DNA of 6,466 bases from assembly GCA_023229245.1 (NCBI GenBank), contig JALNZU010000069.1, forward strand, positions 1 through 6,466, written 5' to 3'. The notes under the pieces were generated by a model. That model ran no database searches and was not told the origin of the DNA. It was given only the letters and a program-made list of their open reading frames with translations. A program made the translations under genes and the position numbers. Below, in pieces: positions 6,462 to 6,466 of the stretch. How positions within the stretch are numbered: the stretch's first letter is position 1; the number at the start of each line of letters is the position of its first letter. The stretch comes from Bacteroidales bacterium (GTDB lineage Bacteria; Bacteroidota; Bacteroidia; Bacteroidales; F082).

Positions 6462-6466
6462 TAAAA

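Overview
The window reads as a Bacteroidota genome fragment, most likely a Bacteroidales-like relative. It is AT-rich, the starts lack strong Shine-Dalgarno sequences, and two proteins carry the C-terminal tail of type IX secretion (T9SS) cargo. A lipoprotein-type signal peptide and a third secreted protein at the left edge fit this. Every gene I can support is on the minus strand, so transcription runs from the right edge to the left. The species cannot be named from the sequence.

The window is almost entirely a tandem duplication of a unit of about 3.1 kb. In transcription order each unit holds: a doubtful 109-codon ORF (C); a 318-residue predicted lipoprotein of unrecognised family (B); a B-A intergenic hairpin; and a 537-residue secreted right-handed beta-helix protein with a T9SS sorting domain (A). 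Unit 2 (right, transcribed first) spans about 3305-6411 and unit 1 about 203-3304. The last 55 bases (6412-6466) match the start of unit 2, so the array probably continues with a further A copy beyond the right edge. Left of the array lies the 5' end of a different secreted protein (X, 1-147). Its upstream region carries the same 50-bp sequence that precedes each C ORF.

The copies do not differ evenly. A is about 96-98% identical in its N-terminal 232 and C-terminal 186 residues, but about 42% of residues differ in a central block of about 119 residues (copy 1: 233-351). That block consists of beta-helix rungs. B is base-for-base identical over an 859-bp block covering its first two-thirds and the end of C, whereas its last 57 residues carry eight changes. 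This mosaic pattern suggests recombination or gene conversion homogenising some segments while a surface-forming segment of A and the tail of B diversify.

A plausible but unproven reading is an envelope cassette: A exported by T9SS and exposed or released, B lipid-anchored and encoded beside it, and the pair duplicated and diversified. No enzymatic active site, mobile element, CRISPR array or RNA gene was identified.
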